A DNA stretch of 64,000 bases from positions 1 to 64,000 of the forward strand of contig NZ_VUKA01000003.1 in assembly GCF_008386565.1 (NCBI RefSeq). Reading direction: 5' to 3'. This document shows, in pieces, positions 11,315 through 20,370 of this stretch (positions within the stretch are counted from its first letter, which is position 1; the number at the start of each line of letters is the position of its first letter). The position numbers were made by a program, and so were the translations under genes. Under the pieces are notes generated by a model. The model was not told the origin of the DNA. It did not search any database and saw only the letters and a list, made by a program, of their open reading frames with translations. The stretch is from Teichococcus oryzae (GTDB taxonomy: Bacteria; Pseudomonadota; Alphaproteobacteria; Acetobacterales; Acetobacteraceae).

Positions 11315-12445
11315 ATGATGCGACGCAGACAGCTTCTTGGCACCGTGGCCGGCTTGACGGCCGCCGGTGTGGCGGGGGTGGGCACCATCCCCGGGGCGGC
11401 GGCGCAGTCCGGCACCCTGCGCGTCGCCTCGGTCGGGCCCATGACCGGGCAATACGCGGCCTTCGGCGCGCAGCTCCGCGCCGGCGCCGAGCAGGCGGTG
11501 GCCGACATCAACGCGGCGGGCGGCGTACTGGGCCAGCAACTGGCGCTGGAGATCGGCGACGATGCCTGCGACCCGCGCCAGGCGGTCTCGGTGGCCAACC
11601 AGATGGCCAGCCGGCAGGTGAAGCTGATCGCCGGGCATTTCTGCTCCGGCTCCTCCATCCCCGCCAGCAAGGTTTATGCGGAGGAAGGCGTGCTGCAGAT
11701 CAGCCCGGCTTCCACCAACCCGCAATACACCGATGCCGGCGGCTGGAACACCTTCCGCACCTGCGGCCGCGACGACCAGCAGGGCCAGGTGGCCGGCGCC
11801 TATATCGCCAAGACCTATCCGGGCAAGAAGGTCGCCATCCTCCATGACAACTCCGCCTATGGCAAAGGCCTGGCGGACGAAACCAAGAAGTCGCTGAACG
11901 CCGCCGGCACGACTGAAACGATGTATGCCGCCTACACGCCGGGCGAGCGCGATTATTCCGCCCTGGTGTCCCGCCTGAAATCCTCGGGCGTCGAGATCAT
12001 CTATGTCGGCGGCTACCACACCGAGGCCGGGCTGATCCTGCGGCAGGCCAAGGAACAGGGCATGCCGGTGACGCTGATCGGCGGCGACGCGCTGGTGACC
12101 AACGAGTTCTGGCAGATCGCCGGCGCCGCCGGCGAGGGCACGCTGATGACCTTCGCCTCCGACCCGCGCAAGCGCCCCAGCGCGGCCGAGGTGGTTCAGC
12201 GCTTCCGGGCCAAGAACATCGATCCGGAAGGCTATGTGCTCTACACCTATGCCGCCGTGCAGATCTGGGCGGATGCGGCCAAGAAGGCCAACAGCACCGA
12301 CCCCAAGAAGGTGTCGGACACGCTGAAATCCGGTGGCCCCTGGAACAGCGTGCTGGGCCCGATCAGCTTCGACAGGAAGGGCGACGTGACCGTGCCCGAC
12401 TATGTCTTCTATGTCTGGAAGAACGGCTCCTACGGCGAGGTCTGA
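11315..12445 (+). CDS. livK: Periplasmic substrate-binding protein of the Liv-type transporter
   Basis: 376 residues. An N-terminal signal with a triple Arg (MMRRRQLLG) and cleavage after AAA precedes a type-I periplasmic-binding fold that opens GTLRVASVGPMTGQYAAFG. That opening is the family's ligand-binding start; ASVGPMTG and YSALVSRLKSSGVEIIYVGG are typical LivK/HAAT positions. The cluster of Arg before the hydrophobic stretch suggests Tat export, as for other binding proteins here. GCGGAGG precedes the start; ATG at 11318 is an alternative. It directly follows livHMGF and ends at a strong terminator, so it supplies the receptor. Ligand unknown. Confidence 0.9.
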   Translation: MMRRRQLLGTVAGLTAAGVAGVGTIPGAAAQSGTLRVASVGPMTGQYAAFGAQLRAGAEQAVADINAAGGVLGQQLALEIGDDACDPRQAVSVANQMASRQVKLIAGHFCSGSSIPASKVYAEEGVLQISPASTNPQYTDAGGWNTFRTCGRDDQQGQVAGAYIAKTYPGKKVAILHDNSAYGKGLADETKKSLNAAGTTETMYAAYTPGERDYSALVSRLKSSGVEIIYVGGYHTEAGLILRQAKEQGMPVTLIGGDALVTNEFWQIAGAAGEGTLMTFASDPRKRPSAAEVVQRFRAKNIDPEGYVLYTYAAVQIWADAAKKANSTDPKKVSDTLKSGGPWNSVLGPISFDRKGDVTVPDYVFYVWKNGSYGEV

Positions 12446-12466
12446 GGCACGGGCTTCCCGATCAAG

Positions 12467-12502
12467 GAAAGCCGGGGCGGTCCGCCCCGGCTTTCGCGTT
12501 TT
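12467..12502 (+). terminator. Strong intrinsic terminator of the liv operon
   Basis: A perfect 13-bp GC-rich stem (GAAAGCCGGGGCG, pairing through a tiny loop at TC) is followed by GCGTTTT. It begins 22 bases after the binding-protein stop. This is the clearest Rho-independent terminator in the window. The next gene is convergent, so it may serve both strands. Confidence 0.9.
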
Positions 12503-12548
12503 CAGGCCCCGGCGTTCCTGGCCCACGCCCGGCCCGCAGGCCGTGGCG

Positions 12549-14171
<1,623 letters not shown>

Positions 14172-14506
14172 GGATACCTGAACCGGGCGGAAGAATTCAG
14201 GGGCGCTTATGCCATGCCCGCTGCGCCGGGCCATGCCCGTTTCCCGGATGGCAGGCCATCATGGAGCTTTCCGGCCGTGGCTTCCCGGGGGCGCTCCTGC
14301 CCGCGGCGGCAGCCAAGGTCCCGTCGGCCCGGTGCCGCAAGTGCGCCCCCTCGCCAAGGCAGGAACGGCCTGCCATCCTGAAAGCACCGGGGATGGGGAG
14401 CGAGGGCGCTCCGGCCCCGGTGAGGAAAAAGGGCGGGGAAAGGACCGCGCAGGGCCGGCGCATGCTGGCCCGGCCGGCGGCGCCCGCGCCCGGGAGGAGA
14501 TAGAGA
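14172..14506. other. Divergent intergenic region with two stem-loops
   Basis: No gene is supported. GGCAGG-N5-CCTGCC lies at 14358-14374. A larger nested hairpin at 14385-14422 has outer arms CACCGGGG/CCCCGGTG and an inner GGAGCG/CGCTCC pairing. Both would be in the 5' leader of the rightward MFS gene and could act as a regulatory leader. I recognise no known riboswitch. Confidence 0.4.
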
Positions 14507-15769
14507 ATGGCAGGTCCGGAAATGCGCGGCCTGGGGAGCGCCCCGCCGCATGGGGGGCCTGCGGGGGATGGCGTGGAATCGCGCTATGCCTGGATGCGGC
14601 TTGCGGCATCCCTGCTGCTCGCCATGATCGGCGGCGTCGGCCTTTGGTCGGTGGTGGTGGCCCTGCCGGTGGTGCAGGCCGAGTTTGGCGTGGCCCGGGC
14701 CGGCGCTTCCCTGCCCTACACCCTGGCCATGGTCGGCTTCGCCCTGGGCGGCATCGGGCTGGGCCGGCTGGCCGACCGCATCGGCGTCTTCAGCCCCGTG
14801 GCGGCCGGCTCGGCCCTGCTCGGCCTCGGCTACATCGTCACCGCCCATGCCGAAAGCATGTGGCTGTTCACCCTGGCCTATGGCCTCACCATCGGGGTCG
14901 GCAGCTCGGTGGTGTTCGGCCCGCTGGTTGCCGACATCTCGCACTGGTTCAGCCGCCATCGCGGCATCGCCGTGGCCCTGTGCGCGAGCGGCAATTACTT
15001 CGCCGGGGCGGTCTGGCCGCCGATCCTGCAGCATTTCATCGCGACGGCGGGGTGGCGCGAAACGCATATTGGCATCGGCGTCTTCTGCCTGGCCACCATG
15101 CTGCCGCTCGCCCTCGCGCTGCGCCGGTCCTCGCCGGGGACCGGCCCGCGGCATGGCGGCGCCGACACCGCGCCGGCGGGGCTGGCGCTCGGCATGTCGC
15201 CGAACGCCCTGCAGGCCCTGCTGATCGTGGCCGGGGTTTCCTGCTGCGTCGCCATGGCGATGCCGCAGGTGCACATCATCGCTCATTGCATCGACCTGGG
15301 ATACGGCGCCGCGCGCGGGGCCGAGATGCTGTCGCTGATGCTGGGTTGCGGCGTGGTCAGCCGCCTCGCCTTCGGCCTGATCATGGACCGCATCGGCGGG
15401 CTTGCCACGCTGCTGCTCGGCTCGGCCTTGCAGGCCTTCGCCCTGGCGCTGTTCCTGCCCTTCGACGGCCTTGTGTCGCTCTATGTCATCTCCGCCGTGT
15501 TCGGCCTGTTCCAGGGCGGCATCGTGCCGAGCTACGCCATGATCGTGCGGCAATTCTTTCCCGCGCGGCAGGCGGGCGCGCGGGTCGGGCTGGTGCTGTC
15601 CTCGACCCTGGCCGGCATGGCGCTGGGCGGCTGGATGTCGGGCGCGATCTTCGACGCCACCGGCTCCTATCAGGTGGCGCTGCTCAACGGCATCCTGTGG
15701 AACATGCTGAACATGTCCATCGCCTTCTGGCTGTTGCAGCGCTCCTGGCGCCGGGCTGCCCATGCCTGA
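14507..15769 (+). CDS. MFS transporter
   Basis: 420 residues. After a 27-residue polar N-terminus, 12 hydrophobic segments follow. The helix 2-3 loop reads GLGRLADRIGVFSPV and the central duplicate GLIMDRIGGLATLLLG, both variants of the MFS loop motif. Overall pattern (substrate-free 'WSRHRGIAVALCASGNYFAG'-like helix 4-5) resembles the oxalate/formate-antiporter and monocarboxylate-type MFS group; the substrate is unknown. GGGAGGAGATAGAG supplies a strong ribosome-binding site. It converges on the LysR gene. Confidence 0.83.
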   Translation: MAGPEMRGLGSAPPHGGPAGDGVESRYAWMRLAASLLLAMIGGVGLWSVVVALPVVQAEFGVARAGASLPYTLAMVGFALGGIGLGRLADRIGVFSPVAAGSALLGLGYIVTAHAESMWLFTLAYGLTIGVGSSVVFGPLVADISHWFSRHRGIAVALCASGNYFAGAVWPPILQHFIATAGWRETHIGIGVFCLATMLPLALALRRSSPGTGPRHGGADTAPAGLALGMSPNALQALLIVAGVSCCVAMAMPQVHIIAHCIDLGYGAARGAEMLSLMLGCGVVSRLAFGLIMDRIGGLATLLLGSALQAFALALFLPFDGLVSLYVISAVFGLFQGGIVPSYAMIVRQFFPARQAGARVGLVLSSTLAGMALGGWMSGAIFDATGSYQVALLNGILWNMLNMSIAFWLLQRSWRRAAHA

Positions 15770-15802
15770 AGGCCAGGAACGGGGCGCGGGCTGACCGCGC
15801 GG

Positions 15803-15822
15803 CTCCGGCAGGAATGCCGGAG
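15803..15822 (+). terminator. Terminator between convergent MFS and LysR genes
   Basis: A perfect 8-bp stem CTCCGGCA-GGAA-TGCCGGAG is followed on the plus strand by GCTGCCTTTT. It lies 33 bases after the MFS stop and 17 bases beyond the LysR stop, in the right place to end the MFS transcript. Confidence 0.55.
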
Positions 15823-15838
15823 GCTGCCTTTTCCCGGC

Positions 15839-16819
15839 TCAGGCCTTCGCGCCGCCCGCCGCTCCGCGCCGCGGGCGCTGGCGCAGGGCGACTGTGGCGC
15901 GGCGCTCGCGCGCCGCCTCCTCGAGCAGCCAGGCGCGGAAGGCGGCGAGGCGGGGTCGCGACACGGCATCCTCGGGGCAAACGAACCAGTAGCTGTTCTC
16001 CCCCCTCACCTCCTGCGGCAAGGGCCGCACCAGGCGGCCGGCGCGGAGATCCTCGCCCGCCAGGAGCTGGCTGCCGAGCGCGACGCCCTGCCCCGCCAGC
16101 GCCGCCTGGAGGCTCATATGGGTCTGCGAGAAATGCAGCCCGCGCGAGGCGTCCACATCCCCCGCGCCCATGGCGGCGAGCCATGTGCCCCAGGTCAGGT
16201 CCTGCAACCGCCCGAGGCTGTCGATCCAGGGGTCCTCGTGCAGCAGGGTGAAATGCGCCAGATCGGCCGGCGCGCGCAGCGGCGGCCCCGCCTCGAGCAG
16301 CCGGGGGCTGCACACGGGAAACAGCACGTCGGTGAACAGCAGGTCGGCATGCAGCCCCGGCCAGGAAGGGCCGGGCCCGTGGCGGATCGCCACATCCACG
16401 TTCTCCCGTGCGAAGTCGGTGGGCGCCGGGTTCACCTCGATGCGGACATCGATGTCGGGATGCCGGGCGCGGAACTCGCCGAGGCGCGGGATCAGCCAGC
16501 GCGCGGCCAGGGAGGGCGAGGTGCTGATGGTGAGCACCGGCGCGGTGGCATGGCGGCGCACGCGCTCGCTGGCGGCGGCGAGCCGCGCGAACACCTCGCG
16601 CAGCTCACCGCCATAAAGCTGCCCGGCATCGGTCAGCAGCACGCCCTTGGGCAGGCGGCGGAACAGGGCGACGCCCAGCCAGTCTTCCAGCTGCTTCACC
16701 TGCTGGCTGACGGCGCCCGGCGTGACCAGCAGGTCCTCCGCCGCCCTGGCGAAGCTGAGATGGCGCGCGGCGGCCTCGAAGGCCCGCAGCGAGGCAAGCG
16801 GGGGCAGCTTGTTGCGCAT
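15839..16819 (-). CDS. gcvA: LysR-family transcriptional regulator, GcvA type
   Basis: 326 residues. The N-terminal winged helix-turn-helix (about 5-64) contains PPLASLRAFEAAARHLSFAR and VTPGAVSQQVKQLEDWLGV, the hallmark opening of GcvA-like LTTRs. A C-terminal periplasmic-binding-like effector domain follows, with DIDVRIEVNP. E. coli GcvA controls glycine cleavage, but this subgroup is broad and many members regulate an adjacent gene. Here the divergent neighbour is a DUF1127 gene, and a perfect LTTR-type palindrome (16825-16845) sits 6 bases upstream of this start codon. Autoregulation plus control of the neighbour is therefore likely. Effector unknown. Confidence 0.87.
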   Translation of the reverse strand: MRNKLPPLASLRAFEAAARHLSFARAAEDLLVTPGAVSQQVKQLEDWLGVALFRRLPKGVLLTDAGQLYGGELREVFARLAAASERVRRHATAPVLTISTSPSLAARWLIPRLGEFRARHPDIDVRIEVNPAPTDFARENVDVAIRHGPGPSWPGLHADLLFTDVLFPVCSPRLLEAGPPLRAPADLAHFTLLHEDPWIDSLGRLQDLTWGTWLAAMGAGDVDASRGLHFSQTHMSLQAALAGQGVALGSQLLAGEDLRAGRLVRPLPQEVRGENSYWFVCPEDAVSRPRLAAFRAWLLEEAARERRATVALRQRPRRGAAGGAKA

Positions 16820-16824
16820 AGGGA

Positions 16825-16845
16825 AGGCTTAGTTCCGCTAAGCCT
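16825..16845. promoter_or_regulatory. LysR-type operator (T-N11-A palindrome)
   Basis: AGGCTTAG-N5-CTAAGCCT is a perfect 8-bp inverted repeat with a 5-bp spacer. The inner part, CTTAG-N5-CTAAG, fits the T-N11-A LTTR box. It lies between the divergent LysR gene (start 16819) and the DUF1127 gene (start 16929), closest to the regulator's own start. Confidence 0.75.
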
Positions 16846-16928
16846 CAACAGCAAGCGAATTGGTTTGTTCCCCAACCGTGACAGGTCCAGGCTTCCGTCA
16901 TCGCAAAGCCCAGGAAAGGTTTGGGATC

Positions 16929-17144
16929 ATGCCTGTTCTGACCTTCGCCACCCATGGCGACGCCTGCCGGCGCCATCCTCTCTCCGCATCGCTCGGCGCC
17001 GTTCTTCGCGCAGCTCAACTGATGCTCGCCCGCCGGCGCGAGCGCCAGATGCTGGCCGATCTCGACGCGAACATGCTGCGCGACATCGGCGTCACGCCCT
17101 ATGAGGCGGGGGTCGAGGCGAGCAAGCCGTTCTGGCGGCCCTGA
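16929..17144 (+). CDS. DUF1127 domain small protein (YjiS-like)
   Basis: 71 residues. The conserved DUF1127 module is at the C-terminus: RRRERQMLADLDANMLRDIGVTP then EAGVEASKPFWRP, from about residue 36. The family gives short Arg-rich proteins, some of which bind RNA and affect growth or phosphate and carbon metabolism in alphaproteobacteria. In this genus group they are often paired with LysR genes. The ATG at 16929 follows AGGAAAGG; an earlier in-frame start at 16860 would overlap the promoter. It is divergent from gcvA-type LysR and probably its target. Confidence 0.85.
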   Translation: MPVLTFATHGDACRRHPLSASLGAVLRAAQLMLARRRERQMLADLDANMLRDIGVTPYEAGVEASKPFWRP

Positions 17145-17172
17145 GCGGCGGTCCGGGGGCCACAGGGGAAAC

Positions 17173-17192
17173 GGCCGGGCCGCGGCCCGGCC
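17173..17192 (+). terminator. GC-rich hairpin after the DUF1127 gene
   Basis: GGCCGGGCC and GGCCCGGCC form a near-perfect palindrome 28 bases after the DUF1127 stop. No T-tract follows, so it is a probable but not certain terminator. Confidence 0.45.
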
Positions 17193-17305
17193 GGCGCCGG
17201 AAAGCTTGCAGAGGGGACCTTCACGCGACGGGGCCGGTTCTGACACACTGGACCCAGGAACCGATCCGAAGCAGTGACGCGCTGTCCGGGCAAAAAACTC
17301 TCCCT

Positions 17306-17363
17306 GAGTTTCAGCCCCCGGCCAGGCCGGGGGGCGACAGGGGACCCGTTTCCGCCGAAACTC
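17306..17363 (+). promoter_or_regulatory. Structured 5' leader of the peptide-type binding protein gene
   Basis: An outer pair GAGTTTC (17306-17312)/GAAACTC (17357-17363) encloses a strong inner hairpin CCCCCGGC-CAG-GCCGGGGG (17315-17333). The structure ends 28 bases before the start codon at 17392, just upstream of the AAGGAGG ribosome-binding site. It could be an attenuator or a riboswitch-like leader. I do not recognise a known class. Confidence 0.4.
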
Positions 17364-17391
17364 GGACCGTCGCACAAGGAGGCAATTTCCC

Positions 17392-18993
17392 ATGAATTCC
17401 CTGATACCGAAGTCCCGGGCCGCCCTGCTGGCCGGCACATTCGCCCTGGCCGCCCTGGTTCTGCCCCCCCGAATGGCGGGCGCACAGGACCTCACCATCG
17501 CCATCGGCGGTTCCGTCACCTCGCTGGACCCGCATTTCTACAACGCCTCCCCCAACCACAGCGCCGCCGCGCATTTCTTTGAGCGGCTGACCGATTTCGA
17601 CAGCAACGCCCAGCTGCGGCCCGCGCTGGCCGAATCCTGGAAGCCGGTCGCGCCGGATGTGTGGGAGTTCAAGCTGCGCCCGGGCGTCAAGTGGCATGAC
17701 GGGCGGGACTTCACCGCCGACGACGTGGCCTTCACCATCGAGCGCGCGCCCAATGTGCCGGGCAGCCCCGGCGGCTTCGGCGCCTTCGTGCGCGGGGTGA
17801 AGCGGGTCGAGATCGTCGATCCGCTGACCATCCGCTTCCACACCCCCGGCCCTTATCCCCTGCTGCCGGTGGACTTCGCCTCGCTGTTCATCGTCTCCCG
17901 CCATGTCGGGGAGGGTGCCTCCACCGACGAATACAACAGCGGCAAGGCGGTGGTCGGCACCGGCCCCTACCGCTTCTCCTCCTACACGCCGGGCAACCGC
18001 GTGCAGATGACGCGCAACGACAATTACTGGGGCGGCAAGCCGGACTGGGCCAGCGTCGATTTCCGCATCATCTCCAATCCCGGCGCTCGCACGGCCGCGA
18101 TGCTGTCGGGCGATGTGGACATCATCGACACCGTTCCCACCTCCGACATCCCCAAGCTGAAGCAGGACCCGAAGCTGCAGGTGACATCGGTGCAGGGCCT
18201 GCGCCTGATCTACCTGGCGGCGGACCGCTCGCGCGACGAGAACCCGGTTTTCGTCACCGACAATGACGGCAAGCCGCTGCCGAAGAACCCGTTCAACGAC
18301 CTGCGGGTGCGCCGCGCGCTGTCCATCGCCATCAACCGCGAGGCGCTGGCCGAGCGTGTGATGGAAGGCACCGCCAAGCCGGCCGGGCAATGGCTGCCGC
18401 CGGGCACCTATTCCTACAACCCGGACGTGAAGGTGCCGGCCTACGATATCGATGGCGCCAAGAAGCTGCTGGCGGAGGCCGGCTTCCCGCAGGGCTTCAA
18501 GCTGACCCTGCACACGCCGAACGACCGCTATCCCAACGACGCCAAGACCGCCCAGGCCGTGGCGCAGATGTGGACGCGCGCCGGCGTGCAGACCACGGTC
18601 GAGGCGCTGCCCTGGTCCACCTACTCGGTCCGCTCCAATCGCCAGGAGTTCGGCATCCGGCTGCTGGGCTGGGGCAGCCTGACGGGCGAGGGCTCCTATG
18701 CCCTGGTCAACATCATGGGCACCTACAGCCAGGAAACCCGCTTCGGCGCCAACAACTCCGGCCGCTACAGCAATCCGGAGCTGGACGCGCTGACGGTGAA
18801 GGCCACCAGCACACTGGATGACGCCGAGCGCGAGAAGCTGCTGCAACAGGCGGTGAAGCTGGCCATGGACGACGTCGCCCTCTTCCCGCTGCACCAGCTT
18901 GTCAACACCTGGGCGGTGAAGAAGGGGCTGAAGCACGAGCCGCGCATGGATGAGCGGACGCGCGCCATGGACATCAAGCCCGGCGAGTCCTGA
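17392..18993 (+). CDS. Peptide/nickel-type ABC substrate-binding protein (SBP_bac_5), orphan
   Basis: 533 residues. A Sec-type signal peptide (hydrophobic core LLAGTFALAALVL, cleavage after AGA near residue 31) precedes a DppA/OppA-like fold. Family landmarks include 'WKPVAPDVWEFKLRPGVKWHDG', 'FTADDVAFTIERA', 'GTGPYRFSSYTPGNRV' and 'DLRVRRALSIAINREAL'. It would bind a peptide or similar ligand in the periplasm and deliver it to a Dpp-type permease. No permease or ATPase gene adjoins it, so it must use a transporter encoded elsewhere, perhaps the Dpp set at 45-48 kb. AAGGAGG precedes the ATG. It ends at a convergent terminator. Confidence 0.88.
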   Translation: MNSLIPKSRAALLAGTFALAALVLPPRMAGAQDLTIAIGGSVTSLDPHFYNASPNHSAAAHFFERLTDFDSNAQLRPALAESWKPVAPDVWEFKLRPGVKWHDGRDFTADDVAFTIERAPNVPGSPGGFGAFVRGVKRVEIVDPLTIRFHTPGPYPLLPVDFASLFIVSRHVGEGASTDEYNSGKAVVGTGPYRFSSYTPGNRVQMTRNDNYWGGKPDWASVDFRIISNPGARTAAMLSGDVDIIDTVPTSDIPKLKQDPKLQVTSVQGLRLIYLAADRSRDENPVFVTDNDGKPLPKNPFNDLRVRRALSIAINREALAERVMEGTAKPAGQWLPPGTYSYNPDVKVPAYDIDGAKKLLAEAGFPQGFKLTLHTPNDRYPNDAKTAQAVAQMWTRAGVQTTVEALPWSTYSVRSNRQEFGIRLLGWGSLTGEGSYALVNIMGTYSQETRFGANNSGRYSNPELDALTVKATSTLDDAEREKLLQQAVKLAMDDVALFPLHQLVNTWAVKKGLKHEPRMDERTRAMDIKPGES

Positions 18994-19001
18994 GCCGCAG
19001 C

Positions 19002-19040
19002 GGCGGCGATTGCGGGGCCCGCGCGCCCCGCGTCGCCGCC
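19002..19040. terminator. Bidirectional terminator-like double-stem hairpin
   Basis: Outer arms GGCGGCGA/TCGCCGCC and inner arms GCGGGGC/GCCCCGC form a long GC-rich hairpin 8 bases after the SBP stop and 28 bases beyond the stop of the convergent Bug gene. Position and symmetry suggest it serves both strands. It lacks a clear T-run. Confidence 0.6.
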
Positions 19041-19068
19041 ACCCATGGGGGCGGGGCGGCCGGCGGCC

Positions 19069-20040
19069 TCAATCGGCCTGGATGCCGGCCTCCTTCGCCA
19101 CCTTGCCCCATTTCGCCGTTTCGGCCTCGATCAGGGCTTGCAGGCTGGCACCGTCGCCTTCCATCGGCTCGGCGCCGATGATGGCGAATTTCTCGCGGAT
19201 GGCAGGCTGCTGGATGGCGGCGCGCACGGCCTCCCCCAGGCGCCCGCGGGCGGCTTCCGGCAGGTTCCTCGGGGCCAGCATGGCGAACCAGGGATCGACG
19301 GCGTAATCCGCCAGCCCCGCCTCGGCCACGGTGGGCAGGTCCGGATAGGCCTGGGCGCGCCGGGTGGTGGTGGCCGCCAGCGCCCGCAGCCGCCCTTCCG
19401 CGATATGCGGCGCGGCGGAGGTGATGCTGTCGAACATGCAATCCACCCGGCTGGCCAGCAGGTCCGCGATCGCCGGGCTGGAGCCGCGATAAGGCACATG
19501 CGTCATCTCCACCTTGGCAAGGGCGCAGAACAGCGCCGCGGCCAGGTGGATAGAGGTGCCGTTGCCGGCCGAGGCATAGGTGATCTGTCCCGGGTCCTGC
19601 TTCGCGGCCGCGACCAGCCCCCGCACGTCCTGGATGGGCGAGGCGCCGGGCACCACCAGGATGTTCGGCACCACCGCGACCGGCGCGACGGCCGCCAGAT
19701 CCGCCGGGCCATAGGGCAGGCGCGGATACAGGGCCGGGTTCACCGCATGCGCCATGGACACCATGAGCAGGGTCGCCTGGTCATCGGAGCGCGCCGCCGC
19801 CTCGGTTCCGATGGTGCCGCCGGCGCCGGCGCGGTTCTCCACCACGAAGGGCTGGCCGAGCGCCTCGCTCAGCGACGGGGCCAGCAGGCGCGTCATCGCG
19901 TCGATGGCGCCGCCGGGCGGGAACGGCACGATGATGCGGACCGGCCGCGCCGGCCAGGACTGCGCCCGGGCGGTGCCGACCAGGGCCGGGGTGCAAAGCG
20001 GCACGGCGCAAAGGCCGAGCAGGAGGCTGCGGCGATCCAT
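19069..20040 (-). CDS. Tripartite tricarboxylate transporter receptor (Bug/TctC family)
   Basis: 323 residues. A signal peptide with a twin Arg (MDRRSLLLGL, cleavage after ARA) precedes the Bug fold: WPARPVRIIVPFPPGGAIDA, VVENRAGAGGTIGTEAAA and VPYRGSSPAIADLLASRVD. These are standard Bug ligand-binding segments. The ATG has AGGGGGG 6-7 bases upstream. It follows catC by 14 bases and is likely co-transcribed with catBC, so its ligand may be an aromatic-derived or muconate-like acid (inference). No TctA/TctB membrane genes are nearby, which is common for the expanded Bug family. Confidence 0.9.
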   Translation of the reverse strand: MDRRSLLLGLCAVPLCTPALVGTARAQSWPARPVRIIVPFPPGGAIDAMTRLLAPSLSEALGQPFVVENRAGAGGTIGTEAAARSDDQATLLMVSMAHAVNPALYPRLPYGPADLAAVAPVAVVPNILVVPGASPIQDVRGLVAAAKQDPGQITYASAGNGTSIHLAAALFCALAKVEMTHVPYRGSSPAIADLLASRVDCMFDSITSAAPHIAEGRLRALAATTTRRAQAYPDLPTVAEAGLADYAVDPWFAMLAPRNLPEAARGRLGEAVRAAIQQPAIREKFAIIGAEPMEGDGASLQALIEAETAKWGKVAKEAGIQAD

Positions 20041-20054
20041 GACCCGATCCCCCC

Positions 20055-20330
20055 TCACAGCGCCGACGGATGCCGCGCGAGGGCGGTCACCTGGATGTCC
20101 ATCCAGGGAAACAGCGGCAGGCCGGAAAGCAGCGCGTGCAGCTCGTCATTGTCCGCCACGTCGAAGATCGAGACGTTGGCGTAGCGCCCGGCCACGCGCC
20201 AGATATGCGGCCACTTGCCCTGGCGCATCAGCGCCTGCGCATAGGTTTTCTCGCGCGCCTTGATGTCGTCGGCCTCGGCCTTCGGCATGTCGGGCGGCAG
20301 GTTCACTTCCATGGTGACGTGGAACAGCAT
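20055..20330 (-). CDS. catC: Muconolactone delta-isomerase
   Basis: 91 residues, the full length of the family. It starts MLFHVTMEVNLPPDMP and contains GKWPHIWRVAGRYANVSIFDV and LPLFPWMDIQVTALARHPS, all diagnostic for CatC. It converts (+)-muconolactone to 3-oxoadipate enol-lactone in the catechol ortho-cleavage pathway, as a small cytoplasmic homo-oligomer. It lies 40 bases downstream of catB and 14 bases upstream of a Bug receptor gene. No catA is in the window. Confidence 0.92.
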   Translation of the reverse strand: MLFHVTMEVNLPPDMPKAEADDIKAREKTYAQALMRQGKWPHIWRVAGRYANVSIFDVADNDELHALLSGLPLFPWMDIQVTALARHPSAL

Positions 20331-20370
20331 GATGGTTCTTGTTTCCTCGGTTTCTTTGTGACTGGCCTGG

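Noticed and set aside
17392-18993. Whether the orphan peptide-binding protein begins a broken Dpp operon
   Set aside because: A strong terminator follows directly and no permease or ATPase remnant is present; it is intact and simply solitary.
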